This document shows, one piece after another, positions 1-7,514 of a stretch of 64,000 nucleotides of DNA (its first letter is position 1; every line of letters begins with the position of its first letter). Where the stretch lies: assembly GCA_016342415.1 (NCBI GenBank), contig JAEIOD010000009.1, forward strand, positions 62,001 to 126,000, read 5' to 3'. This DNA is from Clostridiales bacterium (lineage in GTDB: Bacteria; Bacillota; Clostridia; Peptostreptococcales; Acidaminobacteraceae). Under the pieces are notes generated by a model, which saw nothing but the letters and a program-made list of their open reading frames with translations, did no database searches and was not told where the DNA came from. The translations under genes were made by a program, and so were the position numbers.

Positions 1-184
1 TTTCAATGTTGAAACATCAGGTTACGGTGTGCCATTTTGCTTAATCTTTAGACCAGATCCATCTGCTTTTGATGGTTATTCATTAGAAACAACGTATAAA
101 GTAACTATAAGCAATCTATATAAATTAGATGGTGATTTAGTGACCTTGACTTATGAGACTCAATTTTTCAATCTGTCATTCTAA
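1..184 (+). CDS. C-terminal fragment of a probable secreted Ig-like protein
   Basis: The open frame enters from outside the window and its first complete codon is at base 2. It ends at TAA after about 60 residues. The visible part alternates hydrophobic and polar residues, as in a beta-sandwich, and ends in a run rich in Thr, Tyr and Phe (tail QFFNLSF). Such tails are common at the C-terminus of bacterial Ig-like domains in secreted or surface proteins. This is inference from composition only, because the catalytic or anchoring part lies upstream. No LPXTG motif or charged tail follows, so covalent sortase anchoring is not supported. No clear terminator separates it from the next promoter. 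Confidence 0.5.
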   Translation, partial: FNVETSGYGVPFCLIFRPDPSAFDGYSLETTYKVTISNLYKLDGDLVTLTYETQFFNLSF

Positions 185-207
185 TTCATTAAAAGATTGT
201 TAAATAA

Positions 208-236
208 TTGACATTCTTACTATTCTTAATTATAAT
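208..236 (+). promoter_or_regulatory. Perfect sigma-A promoter for the small Cys-rich gene
   Basis: TTGACA (208-213) and TATAAT (231-236) are separated by exactly 17 bases. Both hexamers match the consensus in all positions. The likely transcription start is near 243, which leaves a very short leader before the Shine-Dalgarno GAGGAGG and the ATG at 259. Confidence 0.85.
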
Positions 237-258
237 AACATGAGTTGAGGAGGTAATT

Positions 259-441
259 ATGGAGAATTTAAAAGCAAGAACAGATGAGAAATTTAAAGAT
301 TGCAAAGCTTTCTGCCCAGATTGTGGATCGGATTTATTCTTTGCTAATGACGGTTGTTATTGTAAAGGTAGTTTTGCAAAAGAAAGTGATTGTACGTGGC
401 TATGTGGCAATTGTAGTCCAAGACAAGGTATTGTGAAGTAA
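259..441 (+). CDS. Small cysteine-rich (zinc-ribbon-like) protein
   Basis: This 60-residue protein has eight cysteines, including an FCPDCGSDLFF knuckle, a CYCKGS segment and a C-terminal LCGNC. The first and last CXXC pairs could form a zinc ribbon. Charged residues at the N-terminus and the lack of any hydrophobic segment indicate a cytoplasmic protein. The start is well supported: GAGGAGG lies a few bases upstream and a perfect consensus promoter precedes it. A strong terminator follows, so this is a monocistronic and probably highly transcribed gene. I do not recognise the family. A metal-binding or redox-sensing role is possible, but nothing in the sequence proves it. Confidence 0.75.
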   Translation: MENLKARTDEKFKDCKAFCPDCGSDLFFANDGCYCKGSFAKESDCTWLCGNCSPRQGIVK

Positions 442-484
442 CAGGGAAACCTAATAATTAAGTTTAAAATATGTAATTGATAAC

Positions 485-516
485 AAAGAGTTTACTTGAG
501 TGAGTAAACTCTTTTT
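485..516 (+). terminator. Intrinsic terminator of the small Cys-rich gene
   Basis: A 12-bp stem (485-496 with 503-514) with a 6-base loop is followed by a T-run. It lies about 45 bases after the stop codon of the 60-residue gene. Confidence 0.8.
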
Positions 517-520
517 GTAC

Positions 521-544
521 AAAAAAATAGCAGTTAAACTGCTA
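521..544 (-). terminator. Intrinsic terminator of the acetamidase gene
   Basis: A short stem, TAGCAG with CTGCTA (528-544), overlaps the stop codon of the minus-strand amidase. Seven A residues on the plus strand (521-527) give the T-run when read on the minus strand. Confidence 0.6.
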
Positions 545-1423
545 TAAATTAAGATATCTAAAATAAAGTTGTGGCATTTTCATACGAGCTGTTTTCTTAG
601 GATCAACTACTTGACAGATCTCGCTGTCAGCCATTATGCTAATGAGCATTGCAGCATCAGAGTCGTTGTACCCAAGGGATTTTTTAACCCAGTAATGCAT
701 TTCATAAGCAGCTTTTTCTACGGCCTCGTCCAATGTTTTACAGGAGTAAATGGTATAAAATTGACCGTTTTTAGTCATAATCGGATGACCGTGGGATTTT
801 TCCTTAATAATATCGAAAGTAACTGTTACTTTACCACCAATTTCAATACCTGTTACATTTGATTCGCCATCTCCCATAGCTGCATGTAAATCACCTAATC
901 CGAAGAGAGCACCTTTAACAAAAACGGGCAAATATAAAATAGTACCAGTTGAAATCATTTTATTGTCCATATTGCCACCATGTGGTCCTGGTTCACCATT
1001 TGAAATGGATTTAGAAGAAGGTGCAACACCGATAACTCCGATCATTGGATGTATCGGAATGGCCATATCATTAAACTCCGTATAACCATCATAAATATCA
1101 AAACATTTGACAGATGATTTTTTGTGTAAGCTGCCAAATATACCAGCATCCGGTATAGAAGCCATAACTCCGGAAGCATCTATTTCAATGCCATTTATCT
1201 CAACTTTTAAAAAGTCACCAGGCTCAGCACCTTCAATATATATAGGACCAGTGGCAGGATTTACCTGGTTCCAATTCAAAGTATCCAATTGATCGTCTTC
1301 AGATGTGATTTGGCCACCAAAAGCATCAATTGTCTCAATAATGACAGTTTCTTTAGGGCGTACTATTTTTACAGCTACATTGTCTTTAGAAAAACTATAG
1401 AATATATTATCTTTAGTAATCAT
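542..1423 (-). CDS. Acetamidase/formamidase family protein
   Basis: This 293-residue protein matches the FmdA/AmdA family, cytoplasmic amidases that hydrolyse formamide or acetamide to the acid and ammonia. Family features include the N-terminal GPIYIEGAEPGD segment, the Gly-rich GEPGPHGGNMDN region and FGLGDLHAAMGDGE, which carries the acidic and His residues of the presumed metal site. Its length is normal for the shorter bacterial branch. AAGGAGAG sits just before the ATG on the minus strand. It is divergent from the molybdenum hydroxylase locus, so it could remove formamide or ammonia-releasing amides from heterocycle breakdown. That link is inference. The exact substrate cannot be read from sequence. 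Confidence 0.88.
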   Translation of the reverse strand: MITKDNIFYSFSKDNVAVKIVRPKETVIIETIDAFGGQITSEDDQLDTLNWNQVNPATGPIYIEGAEPGDFLKVEINGIEIDASGVMASIPDAGIFGSLHKKSSVKCFDIYDGYTEFNDMAIPIHPMIGVIGVAPSSKSISNGEPGPHGGNMDNKMISTGTILYLPVFVKGALFGLGDLHAAMGDGESNVTGIEIGGKVTVTFDIIKEKSHGHPIMTKNGQFYTIYSCKTLDEAVEKAAYEMHYWVKKSLGYNDSDAAMLISIMADSEICQVVDPKKTARMKMPQLYFRYLNL

Positions 1424-1564
1424 GGGCTCTCCTTACATATAATCAAGTTACTTAGTATTATAACACAATGAAAAAAGAATTTGAAAATATGGTCTATATA
1501 AATTTACTTATAATGGTTGTTGATTTTTTTTGACTGCTACCATATGCTTGAAGAGGAGGTGCTT

Positions 1565-2497
1565 ATGAGAATAGAAAAAATGAAACTGGAACACAGGGTA
1601 AAAGTGGGTTTATTAATTATAGAAAAATTTAAAAAGTCATATGATGCATTTATAATGTTGCCAAGAAAATACACACTTGAAAGTGATGTTTCGGATTTGG
1701 TAAATGAAATGATAGAAAATGAGAAGGCCGTAGTATTGATAGATGATGATATAATTGGTTTTATAGATATCTCATATGAAGGGGAAATGTTTTATAACAA
1801 GCAGGGTGTTTACACGGCTGAATGGGGTAACTGTATTCCATCAAATAATCTAAAAGGATGTTTGCTATTGTTAAATTATATTTATGATTATATGAATGAC
1901 CATAAGTTATTGGATCATACTATTTCAGTGATGGAAAATGAAAAAGGAGTGATTGAAAAATTATTCAATATGTCATATGGCAGTCGTTGTATGGATGCTC
2001 ATGCTTTAATCGAAAATAAATCATTTTCAAATGAAATGACCATAAGAGAAGCTACAATGGATGATATGGGGGAGTTAAAAACATTGCTGAAAATACTTCA
2101 TAAACATATGCAAATGCCTCCAACACTAATAGGTATGAGTTATTCGAAAGAGGAACCCATTATAAAAAAATGGTTGAGTGATGACGCTTCTAAACTATGG
2201 GTGATGTGTGATGCAAATAAGGTCATTGGAATGATGAAAACAGTTAATGGAGCATCTGGGGGTTGTGATTGTTCCTCTGATGATGAAACATTAGGCATAC
2301 AAGACACAATTATTCTTTCTGATGTACAAGGTCAGGGTTTAGGAAAATGTTTTGTTGATTTTGTGCATGACTACGGTCAAAAAAACGGGTTTAAATACTT
2401 GGCTGTCGATTTTGAAACAATGAATCCTACTGCGCAGTATTTTTGGCCAAAATATTTTACGCCAACTGTTAGAAGCTTAATCAGATCCATTGGATAA
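1565..2497 (+). CDS. Tandem GNAT-domain acetyltransferase
   Basis: This 310-residue protein carries two GNAT folds. The N-terminal half (about 1-150) is divergent and lacks a clear acetyl-CoA loop. The C-terminal half (about 160-310) begins with MTIREATMDDM and has the acetyl-CoA loop VQGQGLGK, followed by an NPTAQYFWPKYF segment typical of the C-terminal strand. An upstream in-frame ATG exists at 1517, but AGAGGAGGTGCTT directly before 1565 decides the start. It ends 14 bases before the XdhC-like gene and is probably cotranscribed with it. The acceptor substrate is unknown. A role linked to amines released by the catabolic cluster is speculation. Confidence 0.8.
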   Translation: MRIEKMKLEHRVKVGLLIIEKFKKSYDAFIMLPRKYTLESDVSDLVNEMIENEKAVVLIDDDIIGFIDISYEGEMFYNKQGVYTAEWGNCIPSNNLKGCLLLLNYIYDYMNDHKLLDHTISVMENEKGVIEKLFNMSYGSRCMDAHALIENKSFSNEMTIREATMDDMGELKTLLKILHKHMQMPPTLIGMSYSKEEPIIKKWLSDDASKLWVMCDANKVIGMMKTVNGASGGCDCSSDDETLGIQDTIILSDVQGQGLGKCFVDFVHDYGQKNGFKYLAVDFETMNPTAQYFWPKYFTPTVRSLIRSIG

Positions 2498-2511
2498 AGA
2501 AAGAGGTCTCT

Positions 2512-3309
2512 ATGTTACAAGTTATAAATGTATTACAAAATGCAATTAATAGTAATCAGAGTATAGCATCGGTTACAATCATAAAAGAACAAGGGAGCAG
2601 TCCTAGAGGTATTGGCAGTATGATGCTGGTGAATGAAGATGGCTTGGTGGAAGGAAGTATCGGAGGAGGTGCGGTTGAGTTAAAAGCGATTGCAGATGCA
2701 CAAGTTGCTTTACTTGACGGTCATTCAAAAACCGTTTCTTATCCATTGGCTTCATTAGACATGACATGTGGTGGTGATATTGAAGTCTTTATTCAAGTCT
2801 ATGTTCAGAAAGATGAAATTCTAATTATTGGAGCCGGTCATATATGTGAGGAGTTAACTTATTATTTAAAGCCGCTTCCATATAAAGTGACTGTACTAGA
2901 TCATAGAGATGAATTTGCTATAGCTTCAAGATTTCCTGAATGTACAGTGATTTGTAATACGGTTGTAGAAGGTCTGAATTCTATTAAGTTTCATAAGAAA
3001 ACAAATGTCATAATTGTGACTCATGGCCATGAATATGATGAAGTAGCCTTAAGGTATGTATTGAAACAACCTTATAAATATGTTGGCATGATAGGAAGCC
3101 AAACTAAGATTTCCAAGTGTTTTAATGCAATGATAGTGGATGGTTATTCAAAAGAGCAACTTGCTTCTGTGTATGCACCCATTGGATTAACCCTTGGTGG
3201 TGAAACACCAGCTGAGATCGCATTAAGTATCGTATCTGAAATTCAGAGTATCAATAACAAAAAAAATGCGATTCATTTACGTGATGTTAATCAAATGACT
3301 ATAAAATAG
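2512..3309 (+). CDS. xdhC: XdhC/CoxI-family molybdenum hydroxylase maturation factor
   Basis: This 265-residue protein has the XdhC layout. The N-terminal XdhC/CoxI domain (residues about 1-75) contains EQGSSPRGIGSMM and EGSIGGGAVE. A Rossmann-like domain follows, with IIGAGHICEELTYYL and a late HKKTNVIIVTHGHEYDE segment. XdhC proteins bind the molybdenum cofactor, help give it its terminal sulfur and insert it into xanthine dehydrogenase-type enzymes. The neighbours fit: a MocA-like cytidylyltransferase and two Mo hydroxylases follow. The closely related YqeB-type selenium-linked proteins are alternatives, but the length and N-terminal motif favour XdhC. AGAGG precedes the ATG. Confidence 0.88.
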   Translation: MLQVINVLQNAINSNQSIASVTIIKEQGSSPRGIGSMMLVNEDGLVEGSIGGGAVELKAIADAQVALLDGHSKTVSYPLASLDMTCGGDIEVFIQVYVQKDEILIIGAGHICEELTYYLKPLPYKVTVLDHRDEFAIASRFPECTVICNTVVEGLNSIKFHKKTNVIIVTHGHEYDEVALRYVLKQPYKYVGMIGSQTKISKCFNAMIVDGYSKEQLASVYAPIGLTLGGETPAEIALSIVSEIQSINNKKNAIHLRDVNQMTIK

Positions 3310-3477
3310 CAATCAGCTTTTACGAGCTTTGCCTTAGGGTTAACTATGAAGCATTATTATCACATGTAATGGCATTTGAAGTTAAATTTCAGAAATTATA
3401 AGCATTGTGATTCATATAAAGGGTAATACAAGAGGATCAAATAACTTGATGGATTTAATATAGGAATTAAAGTTTGG

Positions 3478-3502
3478 AAAAATGGGTATTTGCCTATTTT
3501 TT
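3478..3502 (+). terminator. Probable terminator after the xdhC-like gene
   Basis: AAAAATGGG (3478-3486) can pair with CCTATTTTT (3493-3501) over a 6-base loop, with one G-T pair, and the stem itself runs into T-rich sequence. It is AT-rich and therefore weak. It lies about 170 bases after the stop codon. Confidence 0.45.
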
Positions 3503-3522
3503 CGTTTTTTTTGGGTATATTC

Positions 3523-3541
3523 TTTGTAAGATACTTACAAA
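3523..3541. repeat. Perfect inverted repeat, candidate operator
   Basis: TTTGTAAG (3523-3530) is repeated in inverse as CTTACAAA (3534-3541) around a 3-base centre. It lies about 75 bases upstream of the mocA-like start, where an operator for the long catabolic operon would be expected. No T-run follows it, so it is not a terminator. The binding protein is unknown. Confidence 0.5.
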
Positions 3542-3614
3542 TAAAATAGAAATAAAAAGTACTACACTTTAATTATCAGAAAATTCGGAATAAACTAAAA
3601 TTAGAGGTGGTTAA

Positions 3615-4181
3615 ATGGAAGGTATAATATTAGCTGCAGGTTACTCTACGCGGTTTCCTGATTATAAAATGGTCCAAGAAATAAATAATAGAACTTTAAT
3701 AGAACACACCATTCATCAAATGAAGGAATATGTAACACAGATTTTTGTTGTTACAGGGTATCATCATGAACTTATAGAAACGATTCTAAAAGACTACAAA
3801 AATGTGTCTTGTCTCTATAATGATGAGTTTGATAATGGTATGTTTTCGTCTGTAAAAAAAGGCGTTTCAATGGTAAATGATTCCTTTTTTTTAATACCGG
3901 GCGATTGTCCTTTTGTAAAAAAAAGCACTTATGAAGCTTTATTAGATGCTGATGGTGAAGTTGTTATACCCAGTTATAAAATGAAAAGTGGGCATCCCAT
4001 TAAAATAAGTAAAACACTAATAGAATCTTTAAAAAAGAGTCGTGCAGTTCATTTAAGGGAGTTCATCAATACATATGACAAACAATACGTAACTGTTGAT
4101 GATTCTTGGATACTAGAAGACATTGATGATAAAGATACTTTTGAGAGGATAAAGGGGAGGTTGGAAAATGAAAATTACTGA
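3615..4181 (+). CDS. mocA: MocA-like molybdenum cofactor cytidylyltransferase
   Basis: This 188-residue nucleotidyltransferase has the family's N-terminal nucleotide-binding loop (GIILAAGYSTRF) and lysine (DYKMV), the central LIPGDCPFV metal-binding region, and VIPSYKMKSGHP. Members of this family (MocA/YgfJ) add a nucleotide, usually CMP, to molybdopterin to make the dinucleotide cofactor used by xanthine dehydrogenase-type enzymes. The gene starts the long operon after GAGGTGG, and its last 14 bases overlap the Mo-binding subunit gene, which fits translational coupling with its client enzyme. The family call is strong. CTP rather than GTP specificity is taken from the family. Confidence 0.88.
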   Translation: MEGIILAAGYSTRFPDYKMVQEINNRTLIEHTIHQMKEYVTQIFVVTGYHHELIETILKDYKNVSCLYNDEFDNGMFSSVKKGVSMVNDSFFLIPGDCPFVKKSTYEALLDADGEVVIPSYKMKSGHPIKISKTLIESLKKSRAVHLREFINTYDKQYVTVDDSWILEDIDDKDTFERIKGRLENENY

Positions 4182-6246
4182 TCATGTTGATCGAGTAGAT
4201 GTAAGAGATAAGTTAAAAGGAAACACTAGGTATATTGAAGATATCGTATTTGAAGATCTCCATTATGCTAGGACACTAAGAAGTACCATCCCAAAAGGTA
4301 AAATTTTAAGAATTGATTATCCGCCTGCCGAGGAAGGTATCACAATTGTCGATCACAAGGATGTCTGTCATAAAAATGAAGTGGCCATGATAGAAAAGGA
4401 CATGCCTATATTTGCATCTGAATCAGTCAACTATGTAGGAGAACCGATAAGTCTGATTGTTGGCAAGGACAAAGATCAAATAATAAGATATTACAATCAG
4501 ATTCAAGTCGTCTATGAAAATGACTCAACAGCAATATTTACAATGGATGAAGGTGATGTATTTACTGAACACACTTTTAGTGTGGGTGCACTAGAAGATA
4601 TTACATACGACGATTGTTTTGTAGAAGAATATGAAACGGGATATCAAGAACAAGTTTATATGGAAAAACAAGGTGTGGTTGGTACTTTTGAAAATAATAT
4701 TGTAACGGTTTATGGATCGTTACAATGTCCGTACTATGTTTTAAATGCCATGAAACATGCTTTAGATTTAGATGAGACAAAAGTTAGGGTTATCCAAACA
4801 CCAACAGGAGGTGCTTTTGGAGGTAAAGAGGAGTATCCGTCACTTTTGGCATTGCAAGTTGCTGTAGCTGCAATGAAAGTTAAAAAACCAGTGAGATTAA
4901 TCTTTGATAGACGTGAGGATATGGCTTTTACTACTAAGAGACACCCGTCAAAAAGTATTATTAAAACCTATTTACAGAAAGAAAAAATAGTTGGTATGAC
5001 ATTTGAGATCAATTTAGATTCCGGACCTTATATCGGTTTATCGGATGTGGTATTACAAAGAGCCATCTTTACAATGATGGGTTGTTATATGTTTGATTTC
5101 ATTAAAGTTACAGGTCGTACAATTAAGACGAATAATGTCTTCACAGGAGCTTTTAGAGGGTTCGGTGCACCTCAGAGCATGTACGCATTAGAACTTCATA
5201 TGAACCAATTGGCGAGGTATTTAGAAATAGATCCCATTGACTTTAGAAGACCTTACTTTGTAAAAAAGGGAGATAAGACTTCAACAAATGGCGTTTTTAA
5301 TGAAGATATCTATTTAGATGAAATGACGGATATGTTAATGGATTTAGTAGATTATAAAACGGTTGAATGTGAGGATGATCCCAACGTAGGATATGGATTT
5401 TCGTTCATACCTCATGGCGGTGGATTTACTGGCGATGGTGAAGCGGTTCATATAAAAGCAGAGGTACATCTAAAAAAAGATTGTGATGGTGATATACACA
5501 TCCTGATTTCCAATGTTGAAATGGGACAAGGGGCTATTACTGCTCTATCTAAAATTGTCGCTTCAGCACTTGATTATCCGATTGAGCGGATTCACTATCA
5601 ACAACCTGATACTTTTTTAGTGCCAGATTCCGGTCCGACGGTTGCATCAAGAACGACAATGGTAGTCGGTGGATTATTGTATAAAGCGGCACTCAAACTC
5701 AAGGATCAATTGGAGTCAAAAGAAGAAATTTTAGTTAAGGAATTTTTTAAACAACCGGATTATGTGAAATGGAATCAAGACAAGTTAGAGGGAAATGCTT
5801 ATATGGCATATTCTTGGTCTATCATTATGGCGAGAGTTGAAGTCAATCCATTAACTTATGAAGTTACTTGTACAGATATTTTTGGTGTATATGATGTTGG
5901 TGTCCCTATTGATGAAAGACTTCTATTGGGACAAATACACGGTGGTGTTATACAGGGGTTAGGCTATGGTTTACTTGAAAACATGACCTCTGAAAAAGGA
6001 TTGATACAACAACACTCTTTTTCCAATTATGTTATCCCAACCACCTGTGATATTCCCAATATACATTCAGAATGGATTATGAATAAATACGTTGATGGTC
6101 CATTTGGTGCAAAAGCAGTTGGTGAGCTAACTCTTGTGGGAGTTGCACCAGCAGTCGCTTCAGCCGTGGAGCAGGTAATCAATAAACGCATCAACAAACT
6201 GCCAGTTACACCAGAGCTAATTTTGGAGGTGTTAAATGAAGATTAA
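4168..6246 (+). CDS. Molybdenum hydroxylase 1, Mo-cofactor-binding catalytic subunit (xanthine dehydrogenase-like)
   Basis: This 692-residue subunit of the xanthine oxidase family carries the catalytic Mo site. Visible motifs are GGAFGGKEE (residues 214-222), TGAFRGFGAPQ with the conserved Arg at 330, NVEMGQG in the second half and GPFGAKAVGE, whose final Glu (653) is the catalytic base of the family. The FRGFG motif is the form seen in xanthine dehydrogenases, so a purine substrate is plausible. It is 60-90 residues shorter than usual for the family, mainly in the C-terminal half. GGGGAGGTTGG precedes the start. It overlaps both neighbours and forms a trimeric enzyme with the next two genes. 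Whether the cofactor carries selenium cannot be seen. Confidence 0.9.
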   Translation: MKITDHVDRVDVRDKLKGNTRYIEDIVFEDLHYARTLRSTIPKGKILRIDYPPAEEGITIVDHKDVCHKNEVAMIEKDMPIFASESVNYVGEPISLIVGKDKDQIIRYYNQIQVVYENDSTAIFTMDEGDVFTEHTFSVGALEDITYDDCFVEEYETGYQEQVYMEKQGVVGTFENNIVTVYGSLQCPYYVLNAMKHALDLDETKVRVIQTPTGGAFGGKEEYPSLLALQVAVAAMKVKKPVRLIFDRREDMAFTTKRHPSKSIIKTYLQKEKIVGMTFEINLDSGPYIGLSDVVLQRAIFTMMGCYMFDFIKVTGRTIKTNNVFTGAFRGFGAPQSMYALELHMNQLARYLEIDPIDFRRPYFVKKGDKTSTNGVFNEDIYLDEMTDMLMDLVDYKTVECEDDPNVGYGFSFIPHGGGFTGDGEAVHIKAEVHLKKDCDGDIHILISNVEMGQGAITALSKIVASALDYPIERIHYQQPDTFLVPDSGPTVASRTTMVVGGLLYKAALKLKDQLESKEEILVKEFFKQPDYVKWNQDKLEGNAYMAYSWSIIMARVEVNPLTYEVTCTDIFGVYDVGVPIDERLLLGQIHGGVIQGLGYGLLENMTSEKGLIQQHSFSNYVIPTTCDIPNIHSEWIMNKYVDGPFGAKAVGELTLVGVAPAVASAVEQVINKRINKLPVTPELILEVLNED

Positions 6247-6706
6247 ATTCGAACTCAATCATGAAGTAGTAGAAATAGAAACAACCCTCTCAAAAAGACT
6301 TTTAGATGTTATCCGAGAAGATTTTGACTTGATAGGAACCAAAGAAGGCTGTGCTGAAGGGGAATGTGGTGCCTGTTTGGTTTATGTAGATGATTTGCTT
6401 GTCAACTCTTGTTTGGTTCCAATTGCCAATGTTGTGGACAAACATGTTATTACTATAGAAGCTTTTTCTAAAACACAATCGTATCAAAAGATTGAAGATG
6501 CATTTGTTAAGGCTGGTGCTGTTCAGTGTGGTTATTGTACACCTGGTATGGTTATGGCAGTACATGAGCTTTTGAAACGATATTCGAATCCAACAGTTGA
6601 AGAAGTAAAAGAAGGATTGTCAGGTAACTTGTGTAGATGCACAGGATATCAAAGCATATTTGAAGCCGTAAACTTACTGATTGAAGGAGGATACTTAGAT
6701 GTTTAA
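6236..6706 (+). CDS. Molybdenum hydroxylase 1, [2Fe-2S] subunit
   Basis: This 156-residue iron-sulfur subunit carries two [2Fe-2S] clusters. The N-terminal plant-ferredoxin-type cluster is seen in CAEGECGACLVYV with a fourth Cys in NSCL. The C-terminal four-helix domain has CGYCTPGMVMA and NLCRCTGYQ. It passes electrons from the Mo site to FAD. The start overlaps the catalytic subunit by 11 bases and the end overlaps the FAD subunit by 8, so the three are translated together. Size and motifs are fully normal for the family. Confidence 0.93.
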   Translation: MKIKFELNHEVVEIETTLSKRLLDVIREDFDLIGTKEGCAEGECGACLVYVDDLLVNSCLVPIANVVDKHVITIEAFSKTQSYQKIEDAFVKAGAVQCGYCTPGMVMAVHELLKRYSNPTVEEVKEGLSGNLCRCTGYQSIFEAVNLLIEGGYLDV

Positions 6707-7514
6707 ATCATATCGACCTCATTCGGTTGCAGAGTTATTGGATATTATCGATAAGGAAACCTGTCATATATTTGCCGGTGGAACAGATTTGATGATTAGA
6801 AAGAGGCAATGGCAAGGCGCTGAAAGAAAATTTACTCAAAATGTCGTTTATATGAATCATTTAATGGAACTCAAAGGTATTAAAGAAACTGATGATGCTT
6901 ATATAATTGGTACTTTAACAACTCAGTCTGATATTGTTAATAGTGAGTTGCCTGACTATATAAGAAGACCTTATGAATTAATGAGCTCCCCTGCAATAAG
7001 AAATGTTGCTACTGTTGGAGGTAACATTGTCAATGCAGCCAGTGTGGCTGATTCACTTCCAATACTGTATGCATTAGATGCTTCTGTTGAACTTGCCAGT
7101 AAGCATGGTAAAAGAGTAATTAAAGTGGATGAGTTTGTATTGGGTAGATATAAAACAGATAGACAAAGTAATGAACTTCTAACAAGGGTAATTGTACCAA
7201 AATACAAGTCTCAAGGTTATTTTTACAAAAAATTAGGTCAACGAAAAGCATCGATTTTATCAAAAGTTTCTGTTTTCATTTTGCATCAACCTAATGATAT
7301 AAGGATTACCATTGGTGCAGTCAATGACTTAGTCATAAGAAATATGGAACTTGAAAGAAAATTTTTAAAAGATAAAGATCTCTCAAGTTTACTTGTCGGA
7401 TATAAAAGTTTGATGAATGGAAGTGATGATAAACGGTCTACAAAAGCTTACCGTGAAACGATTGCACTGAATCTTATTGAAGATTATATAAAGGAGATAA
7501 TAAATGAATTATAA
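6699..7514 (+). CDS. Molybdenum hydroxylase 1, FAD-binding subunit
   Basis: This 271-residue protein belongs to the FAD-binding molybdopterin dehydrogenase family. It has the two flavin-binding motifs, IFAGGTDLMIRKR and VATVGGNIVNAASVAD, followed by the C-terminal CO dehydrogenase flavoprotein domain. It completes the Mo/FeS/FAD enzyme and probably passes electrons to NAD or ferredoxin. AAGGAGGATA precedes the ATG. It ends in an 11-base overlap with the M20 hydrolase gene. It is slightly shorter than the usual 285-300 residues, but no motif is missing. Confidence 0.92.
   Translation: MFKSYRPHSVAELLDIIDKETCHIFAGGTDLMIRKRQWQGAERKFTQNVVYMNHLMELKGIKETDDAYIIGTLTTQSDIVNSELPDYIRRPYELMSSPAIRNVATVGGNIVNAASVADSLPILYALDASVELASKHGKRVIKVDEFVLGRYKTDRQSNELLTRVIVPKYKSQGYFYKKLGQRKASILSKVSVFILHQPNDIRITIGAVNDLVIRNMELERKFLKDKDLSSLLVGYKSLMNGSDDKRSTKAYRETIALNLIEDYIKEIINEL

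Larger units (their letters stand above)
3310..3614 (+). other. Gene-free gap between xdhC-like and mocA-like genes
   Basis: About 305 bases separate two genes that belong together functionally. The stretch holds a weak terminator near 3478-3502 and a perfect inverted repeat at 3523-3541. No ribosome-binding site followed by a credible small reading frame was found, and no known riboswitch was recognised. It probably carries the promoter and control region of the long molybdenum hydroxylase operon. Confidence 0.5.

Noticed and set aside
569-862. A 97-codon plus-strand frame antisense to the amidase
   Set aside because: No ribosome site or family resemblance, and it overlaps the conserved end of the amidase.
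3310-3614. Possible riboswitch before the mocA-like gene
   Set aside because: No conserved purine, molybdenum-cofactor or other riboswitch core could be recognised. Only the palindrome and a weak terminator are visible.
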